Positions 54,248 to 63,902 of a stretch of 64,000 bases of DNA are shown here, piece by piece. The position numbers and the translations under genes are program-made. The notes below the pieces were generated by a model that saw only the letters and a program-made list of their open reading frames with translations, was not told the origin of the DNA and searched no databases. Location of the stretch: assembly GCA_000509105.1 (NCBI GenBank), contig BAIF02000024.1:24007-88006 (forward strand), read 5' to 3'. This DNA is from Clostridiales bacterium VE202-21. Its GTDB lineage: Bacteria > Bacillota > Clostridia > Lachnospirales > Lachnospiraceae. Each line of letters starts with the position of its first letter. Positions within the stretch are counted from its first letter, which is position 1.

Positions 54248-55192
54248 ATGAATTTAGCAGTTATTTCTGATACATTGGCATCTATGATACGTATTGCCAC
54301 TCCTTTGATGCTGATGGCCTTAGGGGGGCTTCTGTGCCAGCGGGCAGGTGTTTTCAATATTGCGCTGGAGGGCTTCTCACTGGTAGGTGCATTTGCCGCC
54401 ATAGCGGTTGTCCAGTTTACAGGCGGAAGTGTATGGGCAGGCCTGGTGGGTGCGATGCTGATCGGCGCTTTGTACAGCGCCTTGTTCGCCCTGTTTGTTA
54501 CAAGGTTCAAGGCCGATAACATTATTGCCAGTATTGCTATGAACATGCTAGGGGCCGGACTGACCTCGTATCTCTTACGCGCGATGTTTGGAGTGCAGGG
54601 AGCTTACACACCGGATAAGATCGGTAAGCTGGAGATGATACAAATTCCTGTTATTAAGAATATTCCGATCCTGAGCTGCATCAGCGGGCAGAGTATCGTG
54701 ACTTATTTTGCCATACTGCTAATCGTTGTGATCTATATTATATTATTTAAGACAAAGATGGGATTAAGTATCTGCGCGGTTGGGGAGTCCGAGATTGCAG
54801 CGAAGACCGCAGGCATCAAGCCGGCGGTTGTAAAATGGCAGGTCATTCTGATCTCAGGAGCATTGTCAGGGCTTGCGGGTGCGTATCTGTCCACGATTTC
54901 TGTTTCCCAGTTCTCGGAAGATATGATCCAGGGGAGAGGATTTAATGCCTTTACGGCACTTGTATTCGGAAATGCACATCCGATATTCTCTTCACTGGTA
55001 ACACTGCTCTTCGGGCTTGCAGATGCAATCGGAATTAGAATTGAGCTGATGGGAATGAATATTTCACCTTCTATCATCAAGATGTTCCCATTCATTTTCG
55101 CGATTCTTGCATTGGCAATCAGCTCTTATACGACAAAGCTGAAGGTAAAAGGCGTGATTGGTCATAAAAAGAAAAAGGAGAAAACAGCATGA
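54248..55192 (+). CDS. Nucleoside ABC importer permease 2
   Basis: 314 aa, second BPD_transp_2 permease (YufQ/NupC-like), pairing with the first. Helices begin immediately; the F-N-I-A-L-E-G motif near 36-42 and the A-x-T-A-G-I-K motif near 190 are typical. ATG 54248 follows AAGGAGGTAAAT. It abuts permease 1 (1 base apart) and overlaps the transketolase by 4 bases, so all are one transcription unit. Confidence 0.92.
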   Translation: MNLAVISDTLASMIRIATPLMLMALGGLLCQRAGVFNIALEGFSLVGAFAAIAVVQFTGGSVWAGLVGAMLIGALYSALFALFVTRFKADNIIASIAMNMLGAGLTSYLLRAMFGVQGAYTPDKIGKLEMIQIPVIKNIPILSCISGQSIVTYFAILLIVVIYIILFKTKMGLSICAVGESEIAAKTAGIKPAVVKWQVILISGALSGLAGAYLSTISVSQFSEDMIQGRGFNAFTALVFGNAHPIFSSLVTLLFGLADAIGIRIELMGMNISPSIIKMFPFIFAILALAISSYTTKLKVKGVIGHKKKKEKTA

Positions 55193-57189
55193 TTAAGCAA
55201 ATAGAGAACTTAGCAGTGAATGCAATCCGGGTTCTGTCTGCGGATATGGTGCAGAAAGCAAATTCCGGGCATCCGGGGCTGCCTTTGGGCGCCGCCCCGA
55301 TTGCATACGAAGTATGGGCGCATCAGATGTCCCATAATCCGGCGGATCCGAAATGGATCAACCGAGACAGGTTTATCCTGTCAGCGGGGCATGGCTCTTC
55401 CATGTTATATTCCCTTCTGCATTTATTTGGATATGGGGATCTTGGAACCGATGATCTGAAAAACTTCCGGCAGTTAGGTTCCCTGACCCCCGGACATCCC
55501 GAATACGGGCATACAGTCGGCGTAGAAGCAACGACAGGACCGCTTGGAGCAGGGCTTGGCATGGCGGTGGGGATGGCCATGGCGGAAAAGCACCTGGCTG
55601 CGGTGTTCAACAGAGAGGGATATCCCGTCTTTGACCATTACACATTTGCGCTTTGCGGAGACGGCTGCCTGATGGAGGGAATCTCCTCGGAAGTTATGTC
55701 TCTGGCGGGTACCTGGGGGCTTGGAAAATTGATTGTCCTATATGACTCCAATTCCATCACAATCGAAGGAAATACGGATCTTGCATTTACCGAGGATGTG
55801 GAGAAGCGGTTCGAGGCCTTTGGCTTCCAGGTTCTTTCCGTGGAGGACGGGAATGATCCGGTGGCAATCGGAAAGGCAATTGAGCAGGCTAAGTCGGAAA
55901 AAGAGCGTCCTTCCTTTATCAGAATAACGACCAGGATCGGGCATGGAGTACCGGCAAAAGAAGGCAAAGCCAGTGCGCATGGAGAGCCGCTGGGCGAGGA
56001 AAATGTCAAAATACTGAGGGAGTCACTGGGCTGGCCTCTGGAGGAAGCATTTGCGGTGCCGGAGGAAATTTACGAACATTACCGGTCGCTGGCGCGTGCA
56101 GGCGCAGGAAAACAATATTTCTGGCAGCAGATGTTTGAGGAATATGGCAGTAAATACCCGGAACTGAAGGCAATGCTGGAAACATATTATGACTTTGATG
56201 CAGCATCCGGTCTTATTGACGATGAAGCGTTCTGGGCAAAAAATGGAAAAGCAGAGGCAACGAGGAGTATTTCAGGCAAGGTGCTGAATGCTGTCAAAGA
56301 TCTGCTTCCGAACCTGATCGGCGGTTCCGCCGATTTAGGACCGTCGAATAAGACCGTTATGAATGGAGAAGCAGATTTTTCCGCCGAATGTCCTGTGGGC
56401 AGGAATCTTCATTACGGCGTCAGGGAACTTGGGATGACGGCCGTGGCCAATGGAATACTCCTGCATGGCGGACTGCGCACTTACGCGGCGACCTTTTTTG
56501 TATTTGTGGATTATATGAAGCCGATGCTTCGCCTTTCTTCTCTGATGGGGCTGCCGTTGATTTCGGTATTGACCCACGACAGCATCGGAGTCGGGGAAGA
56601 CGGGCCTACCCACGAACCGGTGGAGCAGCTCACCATGCTCAGGTCCCTTCCGAACATGCATGTGTTCAGGCCCGCGGATGAAGTCGAGACAAAGGCGGCC
56701 TGGTATTCGGCGCTGACGTCCGCACATACACCGACCTGCCTGGTGCTCTCCAGACAGAACCTTCCTGTGCTTGCACAGACAAGCAGGGACGCGCTGCGCG
56801 GGGGATATATCCTTAAGAAGGAATCCGGTGAGGCAATCGATATGATATTCATGGCTACAGGTTCAGAAGTCAGCGTTGCCCTGGAGGCAGCCGGCATGCT
56901 GGAGCAGGACGGTATATCAGTCAGGGTAGTAAGTATGCCGTGCATGGATCTGTTCGCGGAACAGGATGAGGCATATCAGGAAGAGATACTTCCGAAAAGC
57001 GTTGCAAGGCGCGTTGCCATCGAAGCCGGCAGCAGCATATCATGGGGAAAATACGCCGGTATGGACGGATGTTATGTGACAATGGATGAATTCGGTGCAT
57101 CGGCGCCGGCGGGGCAATTATTCGAAAAATATGGATTTACAGCCAACGCTGTGGTAAACTGTGTACGGAAAAAGTTTCCGCAAGTTTAG
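55189..57189 (+). CDS. tkt: Transketolase (full length)
   Basis: 666-aa complete transketolase of the pentose phosphate pathway, thiamine diphosphate dependent. It has the H-S-G-H-P-G type N-terminus (N-S-G-H-P-G-L-P-L-G near 25-34), the thiamine motif G-D-G-C-L-M-E-G with N at D-S-N-S-I, and the catalytic glutamate in G-V-R-E-L-G-M. Its start overlaps permease 2, so it belongs to the nucleoside operon and would recycle pentose phosphates and glyceraldehyde-3-phosphate formed there. It is a second transketolase in addition to the split one at 3.6-5.4 kb. Confidence 0.95.
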   Translation: MIKQIENLAVNAIRVLSADMVQKANSGHPGLPLGAAPIAYEVWAHQMSHNPADPKWINRDRFILSAGHGSSMLYSLLHLFGYGDLGTDDLKNFRQLGSLTPGHPEYGHTVGVEATTGPLGAGLGMAVGMAMAEKHLAAVFNREGYPVFDHYTFALCGDGCLMEGISSEVMSLAGTWGLGKLIVLYDSNSITIEGNTDLAFTEDVEKRFEAFGFQVLSVEDGNDPVAIGKAIEQAKSEKERPSFIRITTRIGHGVPAKEGKASAHGEPLGEENVKILRESLGWPLEEAFAVPEEIYEHYRSLARAGAGKQYFWQQMFEEYGSKYPELKAMLETYYDFDAASGLIDDEAFWAKNGKAEATRSISGKVLNAVKDLLPNLIGGSADLGPSNKTVMNGEADFSAECPVGRNLHYGVRELGMTAVANGILLHGGLRTYAATFFVFVDYMKPMLRLSSLMGLPLISVLTHDSIGVGEDGPTHEPVEQLTMLRSLPNMHVFRPADEVETKAAWYSALTSAHTPTCLVLSRQNLPVLAQTSRDALRGGYILKKESGEAIDMIFMATGSEVSVALEAAGMLEQDGISVRVVSMPCMDLFAEQDEAYQEEILPKSVARRVAIEAGSSISWGKYAGMDGCYVTMDEFGASAPAGQLFEKYGFTANAVVNCVRKKFPQV

Positions 57190-57195
57190 ATTTCA

Positions 57196-57228
57196 TGATA
57201 TAATGTACGCAGAGCGTACATTATATCA
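57196..57228. repeat. Perfect 33-base palindrome carrying two facing extended -10 motifs
   Basis: TGATATAATGTACGC-AGA-GCGTACATTATATCA, immediately after the transketolase stop. Each arm starts with TGATATAAT, an extended -10 match, on opposite strands. A further hairpin, TTTCTGC-AAAACC-GCAGAAA with GCAG/CTGC outside, follows near 57240-57270, and another TGATATAAT is at 57307-57315 before the deoR-type gene. Confidence 0.65.
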
Positions 57229-57373
57229 TTGCGCATTTGGCAGTTTCTGCAAAACCGCAGAAAGCTGCTGCGCATCCGCCTGAGGCATCGTGTCCGTTTG
57301 CGGTCATGATATAATAAACAACATGGTGGGACACATTTTCAGTGGGGAATTTGTAGAGTGAGAGGTATTTCTT

Positions 57374-58153
57374 TTGAGTAAAAAAGAGGATAGATTAAAC
57401 CGGTTAATTGAAATATTGAAAAGGCAGAATGGCGCTACGATCCGTGATCTGGCACAGATGCTGGATGTATCTGAGATGACCGTGCGCAGGGATTTGGATG
57501 CACTGAAGGCAAAGAATGTGATACTGGACATTCCGGGTGCAGCGGTCCTGAATACCCAATATACGTATGAAGGGGAAGACGATGCATATCAACTCTCTAT
57601 GGCAACCCGCTCGCATGCAAAGGAGAAGGAGCGGATTGGAAAGTTTGCCGCTTCCTTAATTCAGCAGGATGACTGTGTGATCATTGATAATGGATCTACA
57701 GTGGAATATCTTGCGGATAGTATTGCAAAGGACATGAAAGTAACGGTCTTTACCTGTAACCTGAATATCTTGAATAAGATTTGCAGTAACCCCAATATTT
57801 CTATAATTTTTGGCGGCGGCTATTATCATCCGGATACGACCTTGTTTGAATCAGCGGAAAATATCACGTTGATCAAAAATATCAGAGCCACAAAGGTTTT
57901 TGCATCGGCTGCCGGGGTTCATGATACCATGGGTGTTACCTGCATGAATAATTATGAGCTGGAGATCAAACAGACCATTATCCAGTCGGGGGCAGAGAAG
58001 ATCCTGCTGGTAGACTCCAGCAAGTTCGGGATGATTAAGCCCTGCTTCGTAACAGAGCTGGACATCTTTGACAGGATCATTACAGACAAGAATATCTCAG
58101 AAGAATGGATACAACTGATCCAGGAGAAAGGGATAGAATTGGATATGGTGTAA
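57374..58153 (+). CDS. DeoR-family transcriptional repressor
   Basis: 259 aa. N-terminal DeoR helix-turn-helix with T-I-R-D-L-A-Q-M-L-D-V-S-E-M-T-V-R-R-D-L (residues 17-36). The C-terminal phosphosugar-sensing domain (about 80-255) has I-D-N-G-S-T and L-V-D-S-S-K-F. Start is TTG 57374 behind GAGAGG. It most likely controls the nucleoside/deoxyribose genes, with a phosphorylated sugar as inducer (inference); candidate sites flank the deoC promoter. A promoter with an extended -10 at 57307-57315 serves it. Confidence 0.9.
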   Translation: MSKKEDRLNRLIEILKRQNGATIRDLAQMLDVSEMTVRRDLDALKAKNVILDIPGAAVLNTQYTYEGEDDAYQLSMATRSHAKEKERIGKFAASLIQQDDCVIIDNGSTVEYLADSIAKDMKVTVFTCNLNILNKICSNPNISIIFGGGYYHPDTTLFESAENITLIKNIRATKVFASAAGVHDTMGVTCMNNYELEIKQTIIQSGAEKILLVDSSKFGMIKPCFVTELDIFDRIITDKNISEEWIQLIQEKGIELDMV

Positions 58154-58162
58154 CGGGAACGG

Positions 58163-58197
58163 ACAGGCACTTCTTTTATGGGGAGGTGCCTGTTTTT
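58163..58197 (+). terminator. Terminator between convergent deoR-type and URO-D-type genes
   Basis: ACAGGCAC / GTGCCTGT perfect 8-bp stem and TTTTT on the + strand. Confidence 0.85.
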
Positions 58198-58251
58198 GTA
58201 TTTTAAAAACAGACATTCCCAGTATAATGCATTGCCCATCCGTACCTTAGG

Positions 58252-59498
58252 CTATAATCCGTTATTAACCAGCTCCATCGCAATCCTTTCCCATGTAATT
58301 AAATGATCCAGACGATGTCCCACCGTGCTGATATCTTTTAATAAGATTTCAGCCGGGCAGTGGTTGCGTTCACAGGCCCGTAGTATTTCGGATAGCTCAG
58401 ACCGAATTAAATCTGGGTTGGAAGCGGCGGAGACAACATTCGTGGGTGAAGGCTTAGCCGACAGTACATAATCCCTGCCAATCTTCTCCGCAGCCGCATT
58501 CACATCGGCCCAGGGTGAAATAGAGATTTTCCTCAGATTCGGAATCTGGCGGAGAAGCTCTATTTTTGTGTCCAGAGGTTCACAGCATCCATAGTATACA
58601 AATCCGAAGGGGGCAAGCGCCTCTTTGGCATACTGTATTTCAAATTCATCATGCATCTGTGGAGAGACATTTGAAAATATCTGAGCCAGGCCACGCCCCC
58701 ATACGTTACCGGCGGTAATGTGCTCATAATCCCCGATTCCATCACGGAGTGTCTTGGATGCGGCGCAGGAACAGTGCACATAGGCGCTGTCAGGATTTAA
58801 CAGATTTAAGTCCTCGTATTGGCGTATTGTTTCTGTGAAGATATCAGTTAACCGGCTTACTAAAGCGTGCATGAATTCCGGTTCATCTATAAGATTATAT
58901 AACAGCGTATCGATATCCATGTACTGTGCAATAATGTCCCAGGTGATCAGTCCAAGCATGTAGCCGGTGTCAGATCCGGTGATTTTGACCGGTATAATAT
59001 CCCCCACAGCCTCCGCTATTTTATAAAAAATACGGAGTGTTTTTTCTTGATCATATCTGATCACCGGTGGATGGAGCCTGTCTATATCATGCATATCTCG
59101 TATTTGTTCCTTGTATTTATGGGAGACGATATCGTTGTCAGGATCGCTGGAGAGTCTTTCCTCCTGAACGGTCAGGCCCATGCCGGTTGAATGAATCTTT
59201 TTTTCAACGGACAGATAGGGCTTCACCAACATATCAGCAGGGAAATGTTTCCACTGAAACAGCGTTTTTCTCAGTTCATCTTCAAGCATTCTGAAATCCT
59301 CATCCTGACACAAAAGCGTCAGCGAACCGTCGTAGTTTAACTCACTCCAGGGAAGTTCATTCATTAATACAATAGGGCGCTCTGGATGCAGATCATTCAC
59401 GGATGCATGAAGTTCATACATATCTTTTTGGTGGTCTGAAAAAGCAATCTGTGCGTACTGAGCTGCAGGGTACGCAGAATTTTTACATCATTTACCAT
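58252..59498 (-). CDS. Uroporphyrinogen-decarboxylase-family protein (corrinoid methyltransferase-like), frameshift near start
   Basis: URO-D superfamily TIM barrel. In gut Clostridia many such proteins are not haem enzymes but methyltransferase-like proteins for methylated compounds. The main frame covers 59421-58252 (389 codons): Y-V-H-C-S-C-A-A, F-V-Y-Y-G-C-C-E-P-L and I-S-I-S-P-W-A-D are visible, with Cys and His that could bind zinc. A better start is 59498: it has AGGAGGT at the right distance and encodes MVNDVKILRT, which fits the family. The frames meet at about 59466-59470, where one base is missing. It is divergent from the AraC gene. Confidence 0.78.
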
Positions 59499-59625
59499 GG
59501 GGTACCTCCTGCCTGAAATTATTATACAATTAAATATGAGTGTGGTATTATGTTAATAAATTATTTGGGATTATACCAGAAGCATAGTTGCTTAAAATTT
59601 GTCATTTCTTGCAGGAGGGAAGATA

Positions 59626-60452
59626 TTGAAGAACAAATATTATCATTTCAGCTACTTTAAAAGTGTATCTGCCGCAGCAGAAAAATGTCTTCTCGTTTCA
59701 GATGCTATGCTTATACCGCCGACAGTGAGTTTCTAATTGACAGGAAGATTTTTAAAAATAATCTGGTGATGTATGTTCTGGAAGGACTGCTCTGGGTGGA
59801 ACAGTATGGAAAGAAGTATGCTTTGGAGCCTGGACAGGGAGTTATGATGCGTCTGACAGATGCGCACAAGTATTACACCGATCTGGAGAAAACGGCACAT
59901 ATTTTATGGTTTCATTTTCGGGGTGCGGGCACGGAACAGCTCCTGGAGCAGCTGTATCAGGAGAGAAAACTGCCCTTTATCTTTCATGACGATGGCCTGG
60001 AAGATGATTTTTATAAGGCTTTTGCCATAGTACAGGAAGATACTGACAAGAAAGAATCTGAACTGGCAGGACATCTATATGGCATGCTTATGAGAATACT
60101 TTCAATCTACTCATTCCAGGAAGATCATATGGACAATATGCCCGTGGAAATCCAAGAAATCATACGTTACATGGAGTCACGATTATGTGATCATTTAGAC
60201 CTGGATGCAATCAGCAGGCAGGCCGGGATGGGAAAGTATCATTTCTGCAGATTCTTTAAAAAATATTGCGGAATTGCTCCGATCGAATACTATAACAGCA
60301 GAAGAATGGAATTGGCATGCTGTCTCTTAAATGATCCCCAGAAAAAGATAGAGGAAATATCAGAGCAGCTGGGATATCTGGATATCAGTTCGTTTAGTAA
60401 ATATTTTAAAAATTATTTTGGGATTTCACCATCTGCATACCGCAGGCTCTAG
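59626..60452 (+). CDS. AraC-family transcriptional regulator, probable frameshift near start
   Basis: The open frame 59685-60452 (255 codons) has an N-terminal cupin-like sensing domain (about 20-120) and a C-terminal pair of helix-turn-helix motifs (about 160-255) with G-M-G-K-Y-H-F-C-R-F-F-K-K and I-S-S-F-S-K-Y-F-K. ATG 59685 has no ribosome site. TTG 59626 has a strong GGAGGG site and encodes M-K-N-K-Y-Y-H-F-S-Y-F-K-S-V-S-A-A-A-E, a family-like start. That frame leaves homology at about 59708, consistent with one lost base. The divergent 59499-59613 region should hold both promoters. Confidence 0.82.
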
Positions 60453-60502
60453 AGCGGGCAGCCGCATACCTGAATATTCATACACACTCCGGGAGGAATA
60501 GA

Positions 60503-62296
60503 ATGCGCAAAAGATTATATAAAAGACTGTTAGATGCTAAATTAGAAACCAAATTATGTGCTGTCTTTCTTGTTATATTTTTGATGTCCATGACTTGTAT
60601 ACTGGTTCTTTCCAGTATTCTGATCCGTGCCGAATCAATCAAAAACAGCAGCCAGAAGACAGAGCAGATTCTAAAAGAGGCAAAGAGGAACCTGGATTAT
60701 ATTATCCTGGATATGGAGAACATGTCCAGATTTATTATCAGTGAATCGACTGCACAGACCATGCTTTTGGAAGGAAAAGGAACTGCGGCCTATGAGGCCA
60801 ATAGCAATCAAATGCGGGAGATTCTGGCAAACCTGGCGTCATACAAACCGTATATAGAATCCATCGGATTATACAATTTAGACGGAGATGGGATATCCAT
60901 CGGCTTTGGTCCTGCCCTGACCCGGGATTATCGGATGCTGGAGAATCAGGGATGGCTTCAGGAGGTATTTGAGGCAAAAGGCATGTACTGCTGGGAGTGG
61001 GCTAAGTTTGAAGATCTCTCCCTGGAAAAGAATTTCGAACGTTTAATACTGACCAGAGTAGTAAACCGGCAGATGTCACAGAAGCCTGCAGGAATTCTGA
61101 CGCTTACCCTGAATCAATCCTATCTGGAGAACATGCTGTCGCAGATCTATCTTGGCAATCAGACCGCATTGACTCTGACAACCCCGGATAAGGAGATTAT
61201 ATTCAGCACCGAAGAAGAAAGGACAGGTGTGGTATCGGAAGTATTTGCGCATAAGAACGACAATACATTTATCATTAGAGAGGGGCTTACGGAAAGCCTG
61301 CTTCACTATGAAATAGCCGACGATGCAGGATGGATTCTATACAGTAAGACTCCGATGAAAGAAATCAACAGAGATTTCCTGATCAATCTTCAGGTAATTA
61401 TCTTCGCGGCAGTCCTTACGATTGCGTTGGCTTTTTACTTTTATAAAAGATTCGCAAAAACCATTACAAAACCGATCTCTGATGTTATGCATGCTATGCG
61501 CAGGATGGAATGCGCTAATTTTAAAGAGCAGATTCCGGTGGACAGGGAGGATGAAATCGGGACACTGGTGAAATCGTTTAATAGCATGACCAGCCAGATT
61601 AACATACTGGTAAATGAGGTCTATAAAGAGAAGCTTCATTCCAAACAGGCAGAACTGGAAAGCCTGCAGGCCCAGATAAACCCCCATTTTCTATACAACA
61701 CTCTGGAATGTATCAACTGGAAAGCTCTTGCCCATGGGGAAAAAGAAATCAGCGAGATGATTCTCGCGCTATCCGAAATGTTCCGTTTTAATCTAAGCGG
61801 GAAAACAAAAGAAACGTCCCTGTCGGAAGAAATCCAGAATATAAGAAATTATCTGCTCCTCCAGAAAAAAAGGTTTCAGGATAAACTGGACTTTTTTATT
61901 GATATTCCGGATGAACTCTTGGAGACACGTGTTTTAAAATTTACACTGCAGCCGCTTGTAGAAAACAGCATCCATCACGGAGTCGGTAATATCGAAGGCA
62001 ATGGTAGGGTCTATATTATAGGCGAGGATTACGATGAGGAAGTCCGGCTCTATGTCATAGATAATGGAAATGGCATCGACGAAGAACTGATAAAGAGAAT
62101 TCTAAATGGGGAGGAGCGTGGTTCTCAGACAAGAGGGCACGGAAAAGGTGTCTTTAATGTAAACGAGCGGATAAAGCTGCATTTTGGGGAAGAGTACGGC
62201 CTTACTTATGAGAATATAAAAACAGGCGGGACGAGAGTTACGGTTCGTATACCAAAGAAAGGAGAGGGATGTAATGCTGAGCGTATTGATCGTTGA
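60503..62296 (+). CDS. Sensor histidine kinase, YesM type
   Basis: 597-aa membrane kinase. TM1 about 20-42, a large extracellular sensor (about 43-295, dCache-like by size), TM2 about 296-318, a HAMP domain (about 320-372) and a His_kinase domain with phospho-acceptor H395 in N-P-H-F-L-Y-N-T. The ATPase domain has V-E-N-S-I-H-H-G and D-N-G-N-G-I. Such kinases sense carbohydrates or peptides and work with YesN-type regulators. CGGGAGGAA precedes the ATG. It overlaps the regulator by 23 bases. Confidence 0.93.
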   Translation: MRKRLYKRLLDAKLETKLCAVFLVIFLMSMTCILVLSSILIRAESIKNSSQKTEQILKEAKRNLDYIILDMENMSRFIISESTAQTMLLEGKGTAAYEANSNQMREILANLASYKPYIESIGLYNLDGDGISIGFGPALTRDYRMLENQGWLQEVFEAKGMYCWEWAKFEDLSLEKNFERLILTRVVNRQMSQKPAGILTLTLNQSYLENMLSQIYLGNQTALTLTTPDKEIIFSTEEERTGVVSEVFAHKNDNTFIIREGLTESLLHYEIADDAGWILYSKTPMKEINRDFLINLQVIIFAAVLTIALAFYFYKRFAKTITKPISDVMHAMRRMECANFKEQIPVDREDEIGTLVKSFNSMTSQINILVNEVYKEKLHSKQAELESLQAQINPHFLYNTLECINWKALAHGEKEISEMILALSEMFRFNLSGKTKETSLSEEIQNIRNYLLLQKKRFQDKLDFFIDIPDELLETRVLKFTLQPLVENSIHHGVGNIEGNGRVYIIGEDYDEEVRLYVIDNGNGIDEELIKRILNGEERGSQTRGHGKGVFNVNERIKLHFGEEYGLTYENIKTGGTRVTVRIPKKGEGCNAERIDR

Positions 62297-63902
62297 TGAT
62301 GAGCCAGCCGCTATAGATGCGATGGTTCAGACTGTCAAATGGGAAGAAATAAACTTATCGGTCTGTGCCCGGGCCTATAATGGGAAGGAAGGACTGGAAA
62401 AATTCAGAGAACTGCATCCGGATATTGTACTCACAGACGTCAAAATGCCGCTGATGGACGGAATCGAAATGTCCAGGCAGATAAAGGCAGAAAGTCCGGA
62501 CACTATGATTATCCTTGTCAGCGGATATAACGAATTCGAATATGTACAAAGTGCATTGCAGTTCGGAGCAATTGAATATCTGCTGAAGCCTACAGATCCG
62601 GACAAGCTGCATCAGGTATTGTGCAAAGCTGCTGGTCATATTTCGCGAAAAAAAATGTGGGAACAGGAATATGAAAGAATGCAGAGGCTGGCTGAAGAGA
62701 TGAAGCCGGTTGGCAGAAACCAGTTTTTTAACGACCTCATTACCTATAGAATGAAAGAGGAAGAGATATGGGAGCGGGTCGAATATTATGAACTCCATTT
62801 AGAAAGAAAGCCCTATTATCTGGTAAAATTCCTGGCTGACAGGCTGGAAGCAGCAGACGGAGAGTACGGGAATCTGGAGATTATCAGGCAGTATCAGCAT
62901 TTCATGATTCTGGATCAGTTTCAGACAATAGGAAAAATCGAAGTTTTCCTGAATCATGGTATCTGGTATGCCATCCTGCAGGATGTCGATGATGTGGAGG
63001 TCTTGGAAAACACATCCCAGCAACTGTCCGCAGAGTATGCAGAGAATATGGGCGCCGTTTTGCACATAGCGCTGAGTGCGCAGCATCATTTGCTGGAAGA
63101 TGCGGGGCAGGCAAAAGAGGAATGCGAGGTGGCAGCCCAATATCTCCTGGCCAATACCGGGGAGACCTTCGCATTATACGATGGAATTGCTGCAATACCC
63201 ATTAAGCATTCCCAGATTGAGTACCGGTCATTGGAAAATCTATATCTGAAGCTCCATCTGATGCTGGAAGAAGAAGTGATAACCGCACTGGAAGATATGT
63301 TTCGGGAGTTAGAGCGCAGAAATGCCGTCTACGCGTTGTATCAGAGTATATGTATCCAGGTACTGCTGGAACTTTACAGTATGGCATCCCAATTTCATAA
63401 ATGTGAGTTAGAAAAAAAGATTCTGCAGAGGCTGGCGGAAATAAACCAGAGCGATTCATGCAGCCTTTTGTGTGAAAAAATGAAAAACATCATCGCCCAG
63501 GCACTGGCAGAGTTTAAAACAGAAAGTGATAAAAGCAGCAGCCGGGCTGTAAAAGATGCAATAGAATACGTAGAGGAGCACCTCGGAGAAAAGATATCTC
63601 TACAAGAGGTCGCCGACTATGTTAATTTGAGTAAGAATTATTTTTGTAATCTCTTTAAAAAAGAGAAAAAGGAAACCTTTGTGAACTACCTTACCAGAAT
63701 GAGGATGAACAAGGCAAAATATTATTTGAAGAACTCGGATTTCAAAGTGTTTGAGATCGCAGAGCTGGTGGGGTATGAAGATTATATCTACTTTGCTCAG
63801 ATGTTTAAAAAGGCCGTGGGGATATCGGCGGGGGAATATAGGGCGGTGTATCGGGATTTAGCGACGAGCTTTAGCCTCGGCGCGGATGGGGGCGCTCCAT
63901 AA
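62274..63902 (+). CDS. Response regulator with AraC-type output domain, YesN type
   Basis: 542 aa. Receiver domain (1-120) with D8-D9, phospho-acceptor D55 in L-T-D-V-K-M-P and K105-region K-P-T. A long helical middle region (about 135-420) links to the AraC DNA-binding domain (about 435-532): I-S-L-Q-E-V-A-D-Y-V-N-L-S-K-N-Y-F and I-A-E-L-V-G-Y-E-D-Y-I-Y-F. AAGGAGAGG lies inside the kinase gene's end. Its targets are probably sugar transport or degradation genes beyond the window. 63903-64000 holds nothing I can support. Confidence 0.94.
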   Translation: MLSVLIVDDEPAAIDAMVQTVKWEEINLSVCARAYNGKEGLEKFRELHPDIVLTDVKMPLMDGIEMSRQIKAESPDTMIILVSGYNEFEYVQSALQFGAIEYLLKPTDPDKLHQVLCKAAGHISRKKMWEQEYERMQRLAEEMKPVGRNQFFNDLITYRMKEEEIWERVEYYELHLERKPYYLVKFLADRLEAADGEYGNLEIIRQYQHFMILDQFQTIGKIEVFLNHGIWYAILQDVDDVEVLENTSQQLSAEYAENMGAVLHIALSAQHHLLEDAGQAKEECEVAAQYLLANTGETFALYDGIAAIPIKHSQIEYRSLENLYLKLHLMLEEEVITALEDMFRELERRNAVYALYQSICIQVLLELYSMASQFHKCELEKKILQRLAEINQSDSCSLLCEKMKNIIAQALAEFKTESDKSSSRAVKDAIEYVEEHLGEKISLQEVADYVNLSKNYFCNLFKKEKKETFVNYLTRMRMNKAKYYLKNSDFKVFEIAELVGYEDYIYFAQMFKKAVGISAGEYRAVYRDLATSFSLGADGGAP

